NCBI GenBank assembly: GCA_024516035.1
Contig: CM044957.1
Span: 17,691,224-17,755,223 of the forward strand
Origin: Bactericera cockerelli
Taxonomy: Eukaryota; Arthropoda; Insecta; Hemiptera; Triozidae
Length of the DNA stretch: 64,000 bases
Direction of reading: 5' to 3'
The notes below the pieces were generated by a model, which saw nothing but the letters and a program-made list of their open reading frames with translations, was not told the DNA's origin and made no database searches. Below, one piece after another: positions 49,193 to 58,443 of this stretch; positions within the stretch are counted from its first letter, which is position 1; each line of letters begins with the position of its first letter. The position numbers were made by a program, and so were the translations under genes.

Positions 49193-50238
49193 CAGAGTGT
49201 CCCACCAAAGTTGGACACCTCAAATTACCCGGCCCATGAAAGAGTTTTTGAAAAATAAAAAATTCAAGGGTACATGTTTCAATTATGCGGTTTCAGTCAT
49301 GAATTTTTTTTTTTATACAGGGTGGTTCGAAAGTCAAAAATTGAGGTGTCAACTTTCGATTTTTAAATGAATCGACCTGAATTTTATTTGATAACAAGCG
49401 GGCTGTCGCCCGCTTTGCAGGCCGAGGCATGGCCGTGAAAGCAAAAAATCCTTTTTCGCCAATGGCAGGTATTGTAGTGGGAGTTTCGAAAAATCCCGTC
49501 TTATTGCACATCTAGACCATAAGACAAAGCTACCTACCAAATTTCAGCTTCCTAGGACTTACGGTTTGGGCTGTAGAGCGATGATCAGTCAGTGGTCAGT
49601 GAGTGTCTTTGACATTTATATATTAAGAAGATTCAACTTCTAAATGGTTTCTGAGTACTTTTTTGAACTAAAATATTACATACAGGGTAGGTTTTTTGAC
49701 CATTTTACTTCCAAGAAATTTCTAATATTAGAAATCGGAGAAGTATTATTGTGTTCGTTTTTGTAAAAAAAAAAAAAAAAAAAAAATATTTTTTGCTCCG
49801 ATTTCTGGACATAACCTCCTGAGCAACTTTGGTTTTGTGTCCGTCTGTCGATCCGTCGGTCTGTTAAAAATATTCCTTGTAACGCGCAAATCTCAGAAAC
49901 TACTGAACGGATTTTGTAGATGGTCCCATTTAAAACAAATTTGAAGAAAATCGGTTAAGCGGTTTGGAGATACAAGTGATTTAGTAGAAAATCTCAAAAT
50001 TGGCACGTGGTCGTGTATACAATGTGAAACAATCACGAGGAAGTATTTTTTTTTTCGATAACAAGAATAGAAAGTGTTTGTGTAATGAAAACACGCATTT
50101 TCAATTGTCAGCAAAAATTTTCATACAGGGTGTAAAATAATTTTACTTGGTTTTTTTTTTTTTAAACCGAGTTTATTTTACAAAAACTCTTTCAGGGTCC
50201 GAGTAATTTGAGGTGTCCAACTTTGGTGGGACACCCTG
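49193..50238. mobile_element. TA-flanked DNA element with nested insertion
   Basis: Ends CAGAGTGTCCCACCAAAGTT and its inverse at 50219-50238, TA on both sides (49191-49192, 50239-50240). The inverted arms reach about 65 bp (GACACCTCAAATTACCCGG, AAGAGTTTTTG). It contains a short Helitron, an A-run at 49768-49786 and three internal TACAGGGT motifs (49316, 49681, 50126), suggesting older nested elements. Confidence 0.75.
49395..49628 (-). mobile_element. Short Helitron, 234 bp
   Basis: On the - strand it starts TCTTAATATATAAATGTCAA at 49628 and ends with hairpin GCGGGCGACAGCCCGC and CTTG at 49395. It has the same length and core as the copy at 57041-57274. Confidence 0.85.
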
Positions 50239-50404
50239 TATATACATATATCTATTTATAAAATGCTTGAAGGTAACCTCTGTCATTTTTTTACTTTCCT
50301 TATCTTATAATAATAATTTAAATAAATGTGTATAATAAAAGAGCAGAATTATAGGACTTTTTCGTATCCGGTATAATCCTTATCTTATTTCTGCTTATAA
50401 TTTC

Positions 50405-50585
50405 GCCTCTCTACGCTGCTCATATTAAAGCAGCTACTCATGTTTCCTCACGAGGTATGATTGGACCCCGGACATGCAAGTACAGACCCGAAAAAATCCA
50501 GCCCTGCTGGAGATCGAACCCAGGTCACCGTGCACGCTGCACGCAAGCCAAGAGCGGTAACCCACTGAACAACCGTGACTACCCT
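50405..50585 (-). mobile_element. SINE A
   Basis: The - strand reads AGTCACGGTTGTTCAGTGGG, GACCTGGGTTCGATCTCCAG, then CATGTCCGGGGTCCAATC and GAGTAGCTGCTTTAATATGA. All parts of the family are in order. Confidence 0.75.
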
Positions 50586-50589
50586 TATC

Positions 50590-50890
50590 TTACAGAAAGG
50601 ACAATTTTTGCATATTTGTAGACTTCTTTTAGGAAGAGGATGTAAAGAAAAGACCCAATAAAAGAAAGAAAAGACCCAATTTACCCGTCTTTCAAAAATT
50701 ATTCCACGAAATCAATTCAAAACCAAAACCACTTTAATATGCTCTGAATTTCTAATGGGTTATTCAATCATTCTTTCTCCTTATCATTCTCTCTTTCGCT
50801 CACTTACTCTCTGTCAGGTCGTCTTTTTAATTTTCTCTCTCTCGCACACACATAAAATTTAAAAACTCAAATTTTCTCTTTCTCAGGGTC
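50590..50890. other. Intergenic, simple-sequence CT-rich
   Basis: A short direct repeat AAGAAAAGACCCAAT at 50646 and 50668, then TC/CT-rich stretches to 50880. No gene. Confidence 0.4.
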
Positions 50891-50894
50891 GGAC

Positions 50895-51165
50895 TTAAGT
50901 CCTGTAGCCCTAGCGTCAAGGGTACGTTGAATAAACCAGTACTCGTTTTGTCTCTAAAGTTAAGCAACGTGCAGCGAGGTTAGGACATGGGTGAGTGACC
51001 ATTCAATTTAGAACCCTCATGATATTGGCTATTCCCGACCTCACTGAAGCTGGGTGAAGTTAATTTGCATTGCTGGTTTGTGAGTTTCAAGCGAATGGAG
51101 GGTGAACCCCCGTGTGATATGACCATGCAGTTGAAAGCCATATTAAACTCAAATTTAAAAAAAAG
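50895..51165 (+). mobile_element. 5S rRNA-derived SINE (SINE D), full-length
   Basis: From the 5' end: GGTACGTTGAATAAACCAGT, CTCGTTTTGTCTC, AAGTTAAGCAACGTGCAGCG, AGGTTAGGACATGGGTGAGT, CTCATGATATTGGCTATTCC, then the body (CTGAAGCTGGGTGAAGTTAA, CCCCCGTGTGATATGACCAT) and a short A-rich tail. The head follows the 5S rRNA gene along its whole length. Confidence 0.85.
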
Positions 51166-51169
51166 ATCC

Positions 51170-51590
51170 TGAAATTAAGCAATGAAGTTAAAAAAAAGTC
51201 CAAGACTTGGATAAGTCACCATTCGAATTCAAATGCTCGTGTTGCTGACTATTCCCGCCCCACAGTAGTCACCGTGGCCGAGTGAGTTAGCGCGCTAGGC
51301 ATTGCACGCACGGTGATCTGGGTTCAATCCCCAGCGGAGCAGGATTTTAGCTGCTTTAATGTTAGCAGCGACCAGTGGCAGGATTATAGGCAAAAATAAG
51401 ATATTGGGTTATTAAAGATATGGAAAAGTCCTATAATTCTGCGCTACCCACTAAAATTGTGATTTAATAACATAAAGAAACACATTATTATTATTCCCGC
51501 CCACTCAGACTGTGTGAGGTTTATTTGAATAGCTGTTTTGTGAATACCCCTTTATAAGTGCCGCACGCTACAGAAATGAATAATATTAAT
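51170..51590 (+). mobile_element. Second SINE D, interrupted by SINE A
   Basis: 51170-51263 has AAATTAAGCAA, GACTTGGATAAGTCACC and GCTCGTGTTGCTGACTATTC, and resumes after the inserted SINE with CTCAGACTGTGTGAGGTTTA, as in the other SINE D bodies. It lacks the 5' third of the 5S-like head. Confidence 0.75.
51264..51492 (+). mobile_element. SINE A, full-length, with target duplication
   Basis: GTAGTCACCGTGGCCGAGTG, GATCTGGGTTCAATCCCCAG, then TAGCTGCTTTAATGTTAGCA and TCCTATAATTCTGCGCTACC. It is bounded by ATTCCCGCCCCAC (51251-51263) and ATTCCCGCCCAC (51493-51504), a clean target-site duplication inside SINE D. Confidence 0.85.
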
Positions 51591-51599
51591 TTTATTTAT

Positions 51600-51782
51600 T
51601 TTAACTGGGGTTTAATATCTATAATTTTGGGGTTCCATATCTTTAAGGTCGTTGCTCACAGTAAAGAACCTACTTATTTTGCCTTACGAGGTACGAGTGA
51701 AAAAAATCCTGTCCTGCGGTGATCGAACTCAAGTCACCGTGCGTGCAAGTCTAGTGCGTTACCCACTCGGCCACGGTGACAA
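51600..51782 (-). mobile_element. SINE A
   Basis: The - strand: GTCACCGTGGCCGAGTGGGT, TGACTTGAGTTCGATCACCG, then TACCTCGTAAGGCAAAATAA. Good A- and B-boxes. Confidence 0.75.
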
Positions 51783-51929
51783 ATGTATCCATCTCGATTT
51801 TAAACCCTTAAAATTAGTTAAATAATTAATAAAATAAACATGTTCCAGGTCTTATTAAGCTTTTGCAATATTTACTTTTAAAGGATTTTTTAAAAATATC
51901 GTGGGATATATTACTAGAGATTTGGGAAA

Positions 51930-52150
51930 AATCCCGTATGTCTACTTCCCCTACATCCATAGTCTATACAATGAAGTATTTTTCGAATAATCGGTTATGC
52001 TGTGCGTTCATTGTGCTGTACGAACTTATGCTGTGTAACCGTTGTGTTGGATGTGATTGTGTTGTACGAACACGATTTTTAAAATATGAATTCGATTATC
52101 GATATTTTATGCTGAAAGACCATTATGCTGTGCGAACTTGTGTTGTGTGA
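51930..52150. repeat. Cluster of ATGCTGTGCGAAC / GTGTTGTACGAAC motifs
   Basis: At least six variants of a 13-base phrase (e.g. TTATGCTGTGCGTTC, GTGTTGTACGAAC, TTATGCTGTGCGAAC) occur in 150 bp. The cluster at 43630-43765 carries the same phrases after the same ACTTCCCCTACATCC lead. Confidence 0.6.
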
Positions 52151-52791
52151 CGCCGCACCTTCGCCCTCCCTCTCTCTCTCCCACCTCTTATCACTATTAT
52201 CACAAAAAGTAAACAGAAATAAGAAACACACCCGATCCTATGCTATTTTATCAAGCAACAAGTTAATAATTTTTACAGTTCAAGTGTGCTTCTCTCAAAT
52301 AATTTGTGTGGTTTTTCTTATATCAATGGGTATTCCCCATTTCTCAAGGACCCTCAGTTAGTTTCATGTTATAATCTAGTTAATTTAATGGTATAGGAAA
52401 GGTAAGGTCAACTATTTTCAATTGATACCTTTGTGTGCTTACTCTCAGAATATGAAATAATTAGCTACAAGGTCAGCTCTCAAGTGTTAAGGACTAAAAA
52501 AACAGGTAAAAAAATGTCATTTCTACCAGAGAAAATAGAGTTTAAATAGTGCATTTTTGTACATGAAAAGCTTGCATGTTAATACTCAGTAGGTACCTAA
52601 CTATTAGCTACATATATTATCAAGTCCGTCCATACCTCTTAACCCTCAATCAGTAAGGTTGTGAGCGAAAAGTCTCACATTTTTGTCATATGCACCCCCA
52701 TTTGAGAAGGTAGAACAAAAACTGCCTTGCTTGCTTACACAGCACTTAGGTATGTTCAAATGCTCACCATTTTTTTTTATCTCCCCATCAG
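52151..52791 (+). other. Upstream of Shark coding start
   Basis: No promoter motif that I can defend. The first coding exon begins after an acceptor-like CCCCATCAG (to 52791), so a 5' UTR exon and promoter probably lie further upstream. Confidence 0.4.
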
Positions 52792-52811
52792 ATTAAAGAA
52801 GCTGATCTATA

Positions 52812-52893
52812 ATGACAAGCCAAGATTCTAGTGGCATCAACTGGTACCATGGGCGACTGACTAGAGATGCTGCAGAGGAATTGCTACTATCAC
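52812..52893 (+). CDS. Shark: Shark kinase, exon 1 (start; first SH2 domain begins)
   Basis: Shark is a cytoplasmic non-receptor tyrosine kinase with an SH2-ankyrin-SH2-kinase layout. In flies it acts downstream of the engulfment receptor Draper and in epithelial signalling. The ATG at 52812 starts MTSQDSSGINWYHGRLTRDA, with the SH2 signature WYHGRL at residues 11-16. No in-frame ATG fits better, since fly Shark likewise begins only a few residues before the SH2 domain. The exon is preceded by an acceptor (exon from 52792, 20 nt of 5' UTR) and ends TCAC|GTAAGT, phase 1. This and the nine following exons join to exactly 1500 coding nt (500 codons) with no phase conflict. Confidence 0.95.
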
Positions 52894-52999
52894 GTAAGTG
52901 TTGATGTAACTGATAGTTATTTGACTCTTTTTTCAATTGTCGGTGGTACATAAATAACTGGAATCAGGAAGATATTTCCTCAGTGGAAATTATTTATAA

Positions 53000-53254
53000 C
53001 TAGCGGGCTGTCGCCTGCTTTGCGGGCCGAGGCATGGCCGTAAAGCAAAAAATCCTTTTTCGCCAATGGCAGGTGTTGTAGTGGGAATTTCGAAAAATCC
53101 CGTCTTATTGCACATCTAGGCTATAAGACAAAGCTACCTACCAAATTTCAGCTTCCTAGGACTTACCAGTTCGGAGAAACAGTGATGAATCAGTGAGTGA
53201 GTGAGTCAGTCAGTCAGTCAGTCAGTGAGTGAAACTCTCTTTTATAAGTATAGA
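53000..53254 (-). mobile_element. Short Helitron, 255 bp, in Shark intron 1
   Basis: On the - strand: TCTATACTTATAAAAGAGAG at 53254, a GACT microsatellite, the shared core, hairpin GCAGGCGACAGCCCGC and CTAG at 53000. This is the most complete member of the family here. Confidence 0.9.
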
Positions 53255-54218
53255 TAACCTACAGGTTTAGAGAGAGCCACAAGCCACAAATTTTCCTAAT
53301 ATTTTTTTGTTTCTTTTGATAAACTCACTGCACTTCAGACCTGGCCACAACACAGCTAGTTTCACCTGAACAGGACACAGAATCAGACAAAGTGTTTTCT
53401 ATTATATCTAGGTGCAACTGTAGTTCTACTACATATAAATTCCAATGGGTCAAAGTTCTCAATATTTACAACTTTGGAATAGCATATTTCATATTATATT
53501 ACTACAAACCATTGGTAATCAATTTAGTTGTAATATAAACAATCTACTGTGTGGATCCATGATCCGTGGTTTGGATCTCACCCAATACTTGGCTTTTTCA
53601 TAAGTTATTTGAGTTTTTTTGACCACAAAATAACAAGACTCTGAGGGTTAGGTAGTAAAAGTTTAACTTAGGGAGAGGCCATTTATGTACATATTGTAAA
53701 CTATTTTGAAATAAAACACATACTTATACTTATACTTATACTAAAAAAAAAAAAAAAAAAATGCTTTGATTATTAACCTCACCTGGTGGTTACCTTCCAC
53801 TGAAGAGTGTTATTATTATACCAATACCATTTCAGGGTTTTCATGAGTGGAAAAATGTTGCTTTCTAAATTGTCTTTTAGATTTTGAATTTTCTCAATCT
53901 TAAAGTGTTACCTATATAAAAATATATATCTTTCAAACTATATTTGTACCTTATTCAGTTGTGTTCCTGTTATGCTCTCATTGTGAGGTGTCATATTGAA
54001 AATCATCATTCTTTTGATTTTTGTTACCCTGAAGCAAAATGCCTACTTATTAAATTGATAACTGTGTTTATTGGAAAAGCACATATATAGAAAAAGTGTT
54101 GGTTATGTTAGGTTTGGTTTAATGGACACCCATATCCAATGTCTATGCTTCATCTCTGTCCTTATTAAAATAAATATCTAGTCCTCATATGTCACCAAAT
54201 TAAACTTTTGTTCTATAG
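53255..54218 (+). other. Shark intron 1, remainder
   Basis: No exon. A TACTTA microsatellite with a poly(A) run at 53715-53761 looks like the tail of a retroposed sequence. Confidence 0.5.
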
Positions 54219-54359
54219 AAGAGCATCAGGAAGATGGGATGTTCCTTGTGAGGCAAAGCAACTCATCAGCGGGGGACTATGGCCTGTCTGTTTTGTACCA
54301 GGGAGAAGTCGTACACTACCAGATCCGGAGACATGGAGAGGATGCTTTCTTTTCAGTGG
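54219..54359 (+). CDS. Shark: Shark kinase, exon 2 (first SH2 domain core)
   Basis: Residues 28-74. It reads QEHQEDGMFLVRQSNSSAGD, then YGLSVLYQGEVVHYQIRR. The FLVR motif is at residues 36-39, with Arg39 the phosphotyrosine-binding arginine; the HYQI strand carries the usual βD histidine. So the first SH2 domain should bind phosphotyrosine, in line with the ITAM-binding role of Shark. The acceptor is TTCTATAG|AAGAGC (54218/54219); the donor is CAGTGG|GTAAGG (54359/54360), phase 1. Confidence 0.95.
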
Positions 54360-54937
54360 GTAAGGTTGCAATCACTTTAAAGTTCTATGATAATTTCTAT
54401 CAATTAAATTGAAGACTCGTTTTTAAAAGGGCCTGAGACTCCAAGTTTGTTAAGAGTAACAATATTTTGTATGATATTTAGTTTTGTGAGATTTTTTTAT
54501 GTAATTCTCTCAGGACTCTTAATGCAAAGGTTGGATATTCTGCTCTACCTGGATTGTTTACTTCATTCATGGATAGATATAATTATATTAATTTATTTAG
54601 ATCATCAGCTTTTCACCAGAACAAAACAGAAAGATAAGTGGATATTTCCTCTGGGCAATCCAGATGGTAAAAGCCTTGATTAGTCCTTCCATATCCATGA
54701 AAAATGAATAAATTTAATAATAATTGGCTTTATTTATATTGCCTCAAATAGAACTTATAAGTTATTTTAATCCAGCAGTTGTGGTGCTATTATTATGTCA
54801 TTGAATTCTCAGAGAACTTCATGCAATGTGTCGGAGCTCCATGCTACCTGAATTACCCAACTTACAACTGAACCACTTGACCACCAATGCATTAGTTCTT
54901 ACTCCTAGACAAAATACAATAAATTGTTCTCCTCCAG

Positions 54938-55105
54938 ATGAACAGACCATCACCCATGGCCTGGAAACCCTCATTGAGTATTACCAGGAACAGGATGGCA
55001 AAGGTTTGATCTGCCGGCTCACCAGATACCTCAAGAAGGACCCGCCTCCCAATGATTCACGTCGCCATGGCCGAACCAATCTTCTGCATCGTGCCACCAA
55101 AGCCG
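54938..55105 (+). CDS. Shark: Shark kinase, exon 3 (end of first SH2, first ankyrin repeat)
   Basis: Residues 75-130. THGLETLIEYYQEQDGKGLI is the last helix of the SH2 domain, followed by CRLTRYLKKDPPPNDSRRHG and then GRTNLLHRATKAG, the start of the ankyrin region. The acceptor is TCCTCCAG|ATGAAC (54937/54938) and the donor is AGCCG|GTAAGA (55105/55106), phase 1. The reading frame continues open past the donor for about 50 codons, but that part is intronic. Confidence 0.95.
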
Positions 55106-55292
55106 GTAAGAGATGTGCCCGAAACACAAAACTCAACCCTTGGATACATATTTTTGAGTATTTGAGTATAACTTTAAGAGAACTATTCAAGAAAAAATAC
55201 TTGTTCAAGTCAACTGTCTTTTTGAGGATTCTCAAAATTATGAGTAAAGTTCAATGCAATCAGTAATATTATTTATGTCTTTCTATTTTTAG

Positions 55293-55469
55293 GTGACTTG
55301 CATGTGGTCTCAGAGCTCCTCAAGTACAGATACGTCGACATCGAAAGTTTGGAGGCCAAAAACCAAGATGGACAAACAGTGGTCCATCTGGCAAGTCAGC
55401 TTGGCCATAACGAAATTCTGGATATGTTTATACAAAAATGTGCCAATGTGAACTGTAGGGACACTGAAG
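55293..55469 (+). CDS. Shark: Shark kinase, exon 4 (ankyrin repeats)
   Basis: Residues 131-189. It completes GDLHVVSELLKYRYVDIES, then NQDGQTVVHLASQLGHNEIL and NVNCRDTEG: two ankyrin repeats with the TxxHLAxxxGH pattern. These repeats are protein-interaction modules and lie between the two SH2 domains only in the Shark/HTK16 family. The acceptor is ATTTTTAG|GTGACT (55292/55293); the donor is CTGAAG|GTTAGT (55469/55470), phase 1. Confidence 0.95.
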
Positions 55470-55484
55470 GTTAGTTTTTTTTTT

Positions 55485-55660
55485 TTAAAAAAAAAGATGT
55501 GTTTCACAGGCTTTAAAAAAGATGTGTAGACGCGTGGTCTGTGTTGTAGCTTGCCCATCCCGTAGTATCCCTCCCCGCTGATGGGTGAGAAGTGACACAA
55601 TACTTGCCATGCCACAATACTTGCCATACGAGCGCACCGGGTGGTGCGCTTCGGTAAAAA
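55485..55660 (-). mobile_element. SINE B in Shark intron 4
   Basis: The - strand ends in a poly(A)-type run at about 55480-55497, preceded by AGCCTGTGAAACACATC. The body has CTTCTCACCCATCAGCGGGG and GGGATGGGCAAGCTACAACA. A short local duplication (CACAATACTTGCCAT) is present at 55594 and 55613. The tRNA-like head is missing. Confidence 0.7.
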
Positions 55661-55689
55661 AATATTTTCTATGATGACATGAAAATAAA

Positions 55690-55800
55690 ACCTAAAAAAT
55701 GTTTAGATGAACCTGGCTGGGTGAGGTTTAATTGGGTACCTGGTGCGATTCCCAGCTAAATGTGTATAAAAACCCCCGTCCTGATTAATTCTTATCTGGG
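55690..55800 (+). mobile_element. SINE D body fragment
   Basis: AACCTGGCTGGGTGAGGTTT, GGTGCGATTCCCAGC and AACCCCCGTCCTGAT match the body that follows the 5S-like head elsewhere. A similar piece is at 56640-56720. Confidence 0.5.
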
Positions 55801-55984
55801 TGTTAAAAACCTAATTGACTCAAAACAATCCTTTCACATCCGTGAAATATACATGTGCGTTTCTTAAGGTCGCATAAATTTGTAAGTATGATTTTATTTG
55901 TAGTGAAGCACAAGGCCTCTTCACAATTTTTGTGGGTAGCGCAGCATTGCTAAGAGCCTCCTTCACATTTCGAATTATTCTATT

Positions 55985-56186
55985 ATATTAATTTCTTTTT
56001 ACTCTGGTAATGCCGCCACTGGTCGTTACTCATACAAGTAACTACTCATTTTTCCTCACGAGGTATGAGTGGACCCCGAACATCCAAGTACAGAGCAGAA
56101 AAATTCCTGCTCCGCTGGGAATCGAACCCAGGTCACCATGCGTGCAATGCCTAGCGCGCCAACTCACTCTGCCATGGTGACTACTA
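55985..56186 (-). mobile_element. SINE A in Shark intron 4
   Basis: The - strand: AGTCACCATGGCAGAGTGAG, GACCTGGGTTCGATTCCCAG, then GTACTTGGATGTTCGGGGTC and ACCTCGTGAGGAAAAATGAG. It ends 55 bp before exon 5. Confidence 0.8.
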
Positions 56187-56240
56187 GAGCGCATAAATAT
56201 GTATCTAACTACAAGTATTTATTGATGTCCCCCCTCGCAG

Positions 56241-56398
56241 GCAACACCCCCCTCCACTACGCCTCCCAGAGCAACCTGCCCAGCACAGTGCGCATGCTCG
56301 TCACTGCAGGCATGGCCAATGTGCAGCTGCGGAACTCCAAGACAGGCCGGGTGCCCTTGCATGAGGCAGCTGAGAGAGGCCATCAGGATGTGGTTCTC
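56241..56398 (+). CDS. Shark: Shark kinase, exon 5 (ankyrin repeats)
   Basis: Residues 190-242. GNTPLHYASQSNLPSTVRML, then LRNSKTGRVPLHEAAERGHQ: two further ankyrin repeats with canonical TPLHxA and PLHEAAxxGH. The acceptor is CCCCTCGCAG|GCAACA (56240/56241). The donor is GTTCTC|GTGAGT (56398/56399), and this is the first phase-0 junction of the gene. It is markedly GC-richer than the flanking intron. Confidence 0.95.
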
Positions 56399-56639
56399 GT
56401 GAGTATATCACTACAAACGAAACCTTTTTACTACTGTCTTATACTTTTCCATTAAAAAATAAATAAATCATGGTTTTTTTACATATTAAATTGTAAAATA
56501 TTTATCCTATAAAATATACAAGACCTGTTTGACTGCTGGAGTAAAGGGACTTTTCTTCAGTCTTACCTCGGCAGTATAAACAAGGTATATTCTATTCTAT
56601 TCTTATAATTTTCCATTAAAAAATAAATAAATTAAAATC

Positions 56640-57020
56640 CCTACAACCCAGGCTGAGTGAGATTAGTTGGTGTGATTCCCAACAAATGGAGGTCCCCGTC
56701 CCGAAAAACTCAATTCAGGACGTTCAAACCAAATAGAATCAGCTAGTTACAGATAACAAAACCTAATAAATAATAATACTTGAAGTAATGATATTTTTCG
56801 GTTCCAGGTGCGGTTAGCTCTTTGAGAAGGTGGGTTTTTAGTGGGTGGAAATCCCACACCCCAAGTCAGGATGACCTGGGTGTCTTTAAAAGATTTTTTC
56901 CTGCCTTCAACCAAAAAAATAAATAAATAATAATAAATCTCATCTTAGAAGCCAAATAAAAATGGCTTAGGATGGGTCCTCTGTAAAAAAAAAAAAAAAA
57001 AAAAAAAAAAATATGAAAAA
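56640..57020 (+). mobile_element. SINE fragments in Shark intron 5
   Basis: 56645-56720 carries a SINE D body (CCAGGCTGAGTGAGATTAGT). 56805-57010 carries GGTTCCAGGTGCGGTTAGCT, GGTGGGTTTTTAGTGGGTGG and AAATCCCACACCCC with a poly(A) end at about 56983-57010. The latter unit also forms part of the insertion at 8055-8393 in inverse orientation. Confidence 0.6.
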
Positions 57021-57040
57021 TAAAACATATGATTTATTTA

Positions 57041-57274
57041 TCTTAATATATAAATGTCAAAGTCACTGACCACTCACTGACTGATCATCGCTCTACAGCC
57101 CAAACCGTAAGTCCTAGGAAGCTGAAATTTGGTAGGTAGCTTTGTCTTATAGTCTAGATGTGCAATAAGACGGGATTTTTCGAAACTCCCACTACAACAC
57201 CTGCCATTGGCGAAAAAGGATTTTTTGCTTTCACGGCCATGCCTCGGCCCGCAAAGCGGGCGACAGCCCGCTTG
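57041..57274 (+). mobile_element. Short Helitron, 234 bp, in Shark intron 5
   Basis: Starts TCTTAATATATAAATGTCAA, has the shared core (AGTCCTAGGAAGCTGAAATT), and ends with hairpin GCGGGCGACAGCCCGC and CTTG. Same length as the copy at 49395-49628, opposite strand. Confidence 0.88.
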
Positions 57275-57396
57275 TTACTTATATTGCCTGATGAGAACTT
57301 ATAATTCAAGCAATTGGATTGGTGCCTTTCTTATGTGGTTATGTTCTCAATTAAATTAGTATTCCCAAATGAACACAGCGGATGGAATTGTTGCAG

Positions 57397-57502
57397 GTCC
57401 TGATGGCTCTGAACGCCCCTGTGCGACCCCGCACCATGGACAACGAGACCCCAGCAGAACTCGCCAGGAAGTCTGGGCACTTTGAGGTGGAACGACTTCT
57501 GA
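57397..57502 (+). CDS. Shark: Shark kinase, exon 6 (last ankyrin repeat)
   Basis: Residues 243-277. VLMALNAPVRPRTMDNETPA, then ELARKSGHFEVERLL: the fifth, degenerate ankyrin repeat with TPAELARKSGH. The acceptor is TTGTTGCAG|GTCCTG (57396/57397), phase 0; the donor is CTTCTGA|GTGAGT (57502/57503), phase 1. Confidence 0.95.
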
Positions 57503-57519
57503 GTGAGTTTATAATAATA

Positions 57520-58441
57520 ATTGACATAGGCAATAACCCCGCCCTTTAGTTAGGACATATGTATATATTTTGTTTATTATTATTTATTTTTTCTTTCTTG
57601 TTTATATTATTAATATTGTCATTTTTATATTTAATTTTTACCATTATTTGTCTGTATACTCGTATATGTTCTACCCACTAATGAAGAGTAAAAAAAATCT
57701 TCATACTGCCCCCGCTTAACATTAGGGGGTCCCTTTGATAAAATTTCACCATACATTCCACATCTTGTGGTACCCGGGATAGAACCAAAGACAAAGACCA
57801 GGGGAAACAATATATGAGGCAACAAATAAGAATAAAACCCTGAATCTAGATGCCCGATTTCCAGGCGCAGAGGCTTCAAACTAAAAAAAAGCCAAACGCA
57901 TTCATGATGTCCCATGTCAGATTATTTAGTGAAATAATGTAGGAAAAGCTAGCTTTTATGGCATGTTGAATCCACCAGTTGATCTTTGTGTTACTGAAGT
58001 TAAGCAACATCCAGTGAGATTTTTCAATTTTTTGTCTTACTATGCATGGATTGCATGGTAATATTATTAATGTATACAAAGTTCCTTTACAATTGTTTAT
58101 TATGAAATTCAAGTTAAAGACTGATGGTGTAAGTAATGCTACTAGGCTATAACAAAAAATAGTATTTCATCAATCATATAAGACAAAAAACATGTAGGTA
58201 CATATTTTTTTACCTGATTCCAAAAGTGATTAATATATGACTGTCCCCATCTTTATTGTTTTTGCTTACCAAGGATTGGTACATATGTTCATTGTACAGA
58301 CAAGTGTAAGTTGTTGAGCAAGTTCCATATACAATATTCACAAAGTTCCATTGATAGTACTCTAATTATGAAGCATTGTAGGTACTTTTGAGTTCAAGTA
58401 ATGCTACTAGTATCAATAGACAGTATTTCATTACATTAGTA
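57520..58441 (+). other. Shark intron 6, first part
   Basis: 57522-57665 is a LINE-type tail (GCAATAACCCCGCCCTTTAG). Up to 58441 I see no exon; two variants of AAGTTCC...AATGCTACTAG occur at 58078-58145 and 58321-58415, hinting at an old duplication. Confidence 0.45.
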
Positions 58442-58443
58442 TA

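Noticed and set aside
50940..51030. Functional 5S rRNA gene
   Set aside because: Clear 5S likeness, but many changes, a foreign body sequence downstream and dispersed copies; no tandem 5S unit or T-run terminator.
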